Source: Sediminimonas qiaohouensis DSM 21189 (GTDB taxonomy: Bacteria > Pseudomonadota > Alphaproteobacteria > Rhodobacterales > Rhodobacteraceae). From it: a stretch of DNA of 64,000 bases. How positions within the stretch are numbered: the first letter of the stretch is position 1; each line of letters starts with the position of its first letter. The stretch spans positions 1 through 64,000 of the forward strand of contig NZ_AUIJ01000015.1 in NCBI RefSeq assembly GCF_000423645.1, given 5' to 3'. Shown piece after piece: positions 63,600 through 64,000 of the stretch. Below the pieces are notes generated by a model, which worked only from the letters and a program-made list of their open reading frames with translations, searched no databases and had not been told where the DNA came from. The position numbers and the translations under genes were made by a program.

Positions 63600-64000
63600 G
63601 TGAAAGAAACCCCCAGTAAAACGCGACCGGCCAGGGAAAAGACGACGATCGGCTGGCGCGAAGTGATCAGCCTGCCCGAGCTGGGCATTTCCGATGTCGT
63701 GGCCAAGATCGACACCGGCGCGCGCACCTCGGCCATTCATGCCACCCATGTCGTGCCGTTCGTGCGCGAGGGCGCGGATTGGGTGCGCTTTCACATACCG
63801 CATTCCAGCGGCCTGCGCGCGCGCGATGTCGAGGCGCCGCTTCTGGGCGAGCGGCCGATCAAGAACACCAGCGGCATCCACGAGGACCGGCTGGTCATCG
63901 AAACCGCGCTTGTGCTGGGCCGCCGCCGCTGGAGGATCGAGGTGTCGCTGGCCAATCGCACGCGCATGGCCCTGCCGATCATCCTGGGCCGCACGGCGAT
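63600..64000 (+). CDS. ATP-dependent zinc-protease-like protein (RimK-associated), 5' part
   Basis: GTG 63600 opens a frame that runs off the window after 133 codons. It reads IGWREVISLPELGISDVVAK, then IDTGARTSAIHATHV, and ends near MALPIILGRT. This is the retropepsin-like fold of the PF05618 family (D-T-G-A at the active site). These proteins are usually encoded next to rimK, which is expected just beyond the right edge. GCGAGGG lies upstream. Confidence 0.85.
   Translation, partial: MKETPSKTRPAREKTTIGWREVISLPELGISDVVAKIDTGARTSAIHATHVVPFVREGADWVRFHIPHSSGLRARDVEAPLLGERPIKNTSGIHEDRLVIETALVLGRRRWRIEVSLANRTRMALPIILGRTA

Overview
The window is a GC-rich piece of alphaproteobacterial chromosome, almost certainly Rhodobacteraceae (Roseobacter group). 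The reasons are the gene order (DUF4170/Kdo-transferase-like/lpxK, mutY/DUF721/DsbA, holA-lptE-leuS, cobA-DUF2849-sulfite reductase-cysH), a CcrM methyltransferase, a PmtA-type PE methylase, an 18-strand-type porin and RibA with an N-terminal extension. Nearly all of it is core chromosome. The only clear accessory DNA is the left edge (1-1800): a truncated IS5-family element and a tyrosine integrase lying just beyond the 3' end of a tRNA-Arg(CCT) gene. That is the tRNA-proximal end of an integrated element that continues to the left of the window.

Layout. 1973-3739: LacI-type regulator and GST-like protein. 3869-6333: lipid A/Kdo genes. 6370-8682: CoA-transferase, DsbA-like and DciA-like genes. 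8766-11008: mutY and alkB. 11105-12937: ccrM and rnhB, with three GANTC sites between them. 13235-15888: small envelope proteins, a membrane protein with a winged-helix-like C-terminus, and a MerR regulator facing a membrane protein across a dyad operator. 15901-21921: holA-lptE-leuS, a GT4 glycosyltransferase and a DUF3576 lipoprotein. 22188-23156: porin. 23239-28333: TPR-sulfotransferase, YggS, L,D-transpeptidase-like protein, ribA and an OmpR-type response regulator. 28705-34014: xthA, CnoX-like thioredoxin, Lon-N protein, Trm112, a ubiquinone-type hydroxylase and an amidase. 34142-34734: a small heat-shock gene with a sigma-32-like promoter and an SD-masking hairpin.

35021-38993 is an assimilatory sulfur operon (siroheme synthesis, DUF2849, sulfite reductase, APS reductase fused in frame to DUF934). 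39240-41308 is a phospholipid operon in pathway order (psd-pssA-pmtA: PS to PE to PC). 41474-48602 holds a succinate-semialdehyde dehydrogenase, an esterase, lolA, ftsK and an aminotransferase. 48741-51278 is a sulfotransferase divergent from a GT14/DUF5928 glycosyltransferase, probably for surface polysaccharide. 51284-55786 holds HIT, a lytic transglycosylase, hspQ, ggt and an anti-sigma kinase/STAS pair. 55879-59960 holds a thiolase, HSL esterase, fRMsr-type GAF protein, LysE exporter and RluA-type synthase. 59982-64000 holds a kinase-like protein, an aldehyde dehydrogenase, a 1-Cys peroxiredoxin and the start of an RimK-associated zinc-protease-like gene.

No CRISPR array, defence island, prophage body or biosynthetic cluster is visible. 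The most interesting signals are regulatory or architectural: a ROSE-like RNA thermometer before hsp20, the GANTC cluster before ccrM, the cysH-DUF934 fusion, a kinase with an acyl-CoA-synthetase-like tail, and a membrane-anchored winged-helix protein. All functional calls come from reading the sequence by eye; no database search was run.
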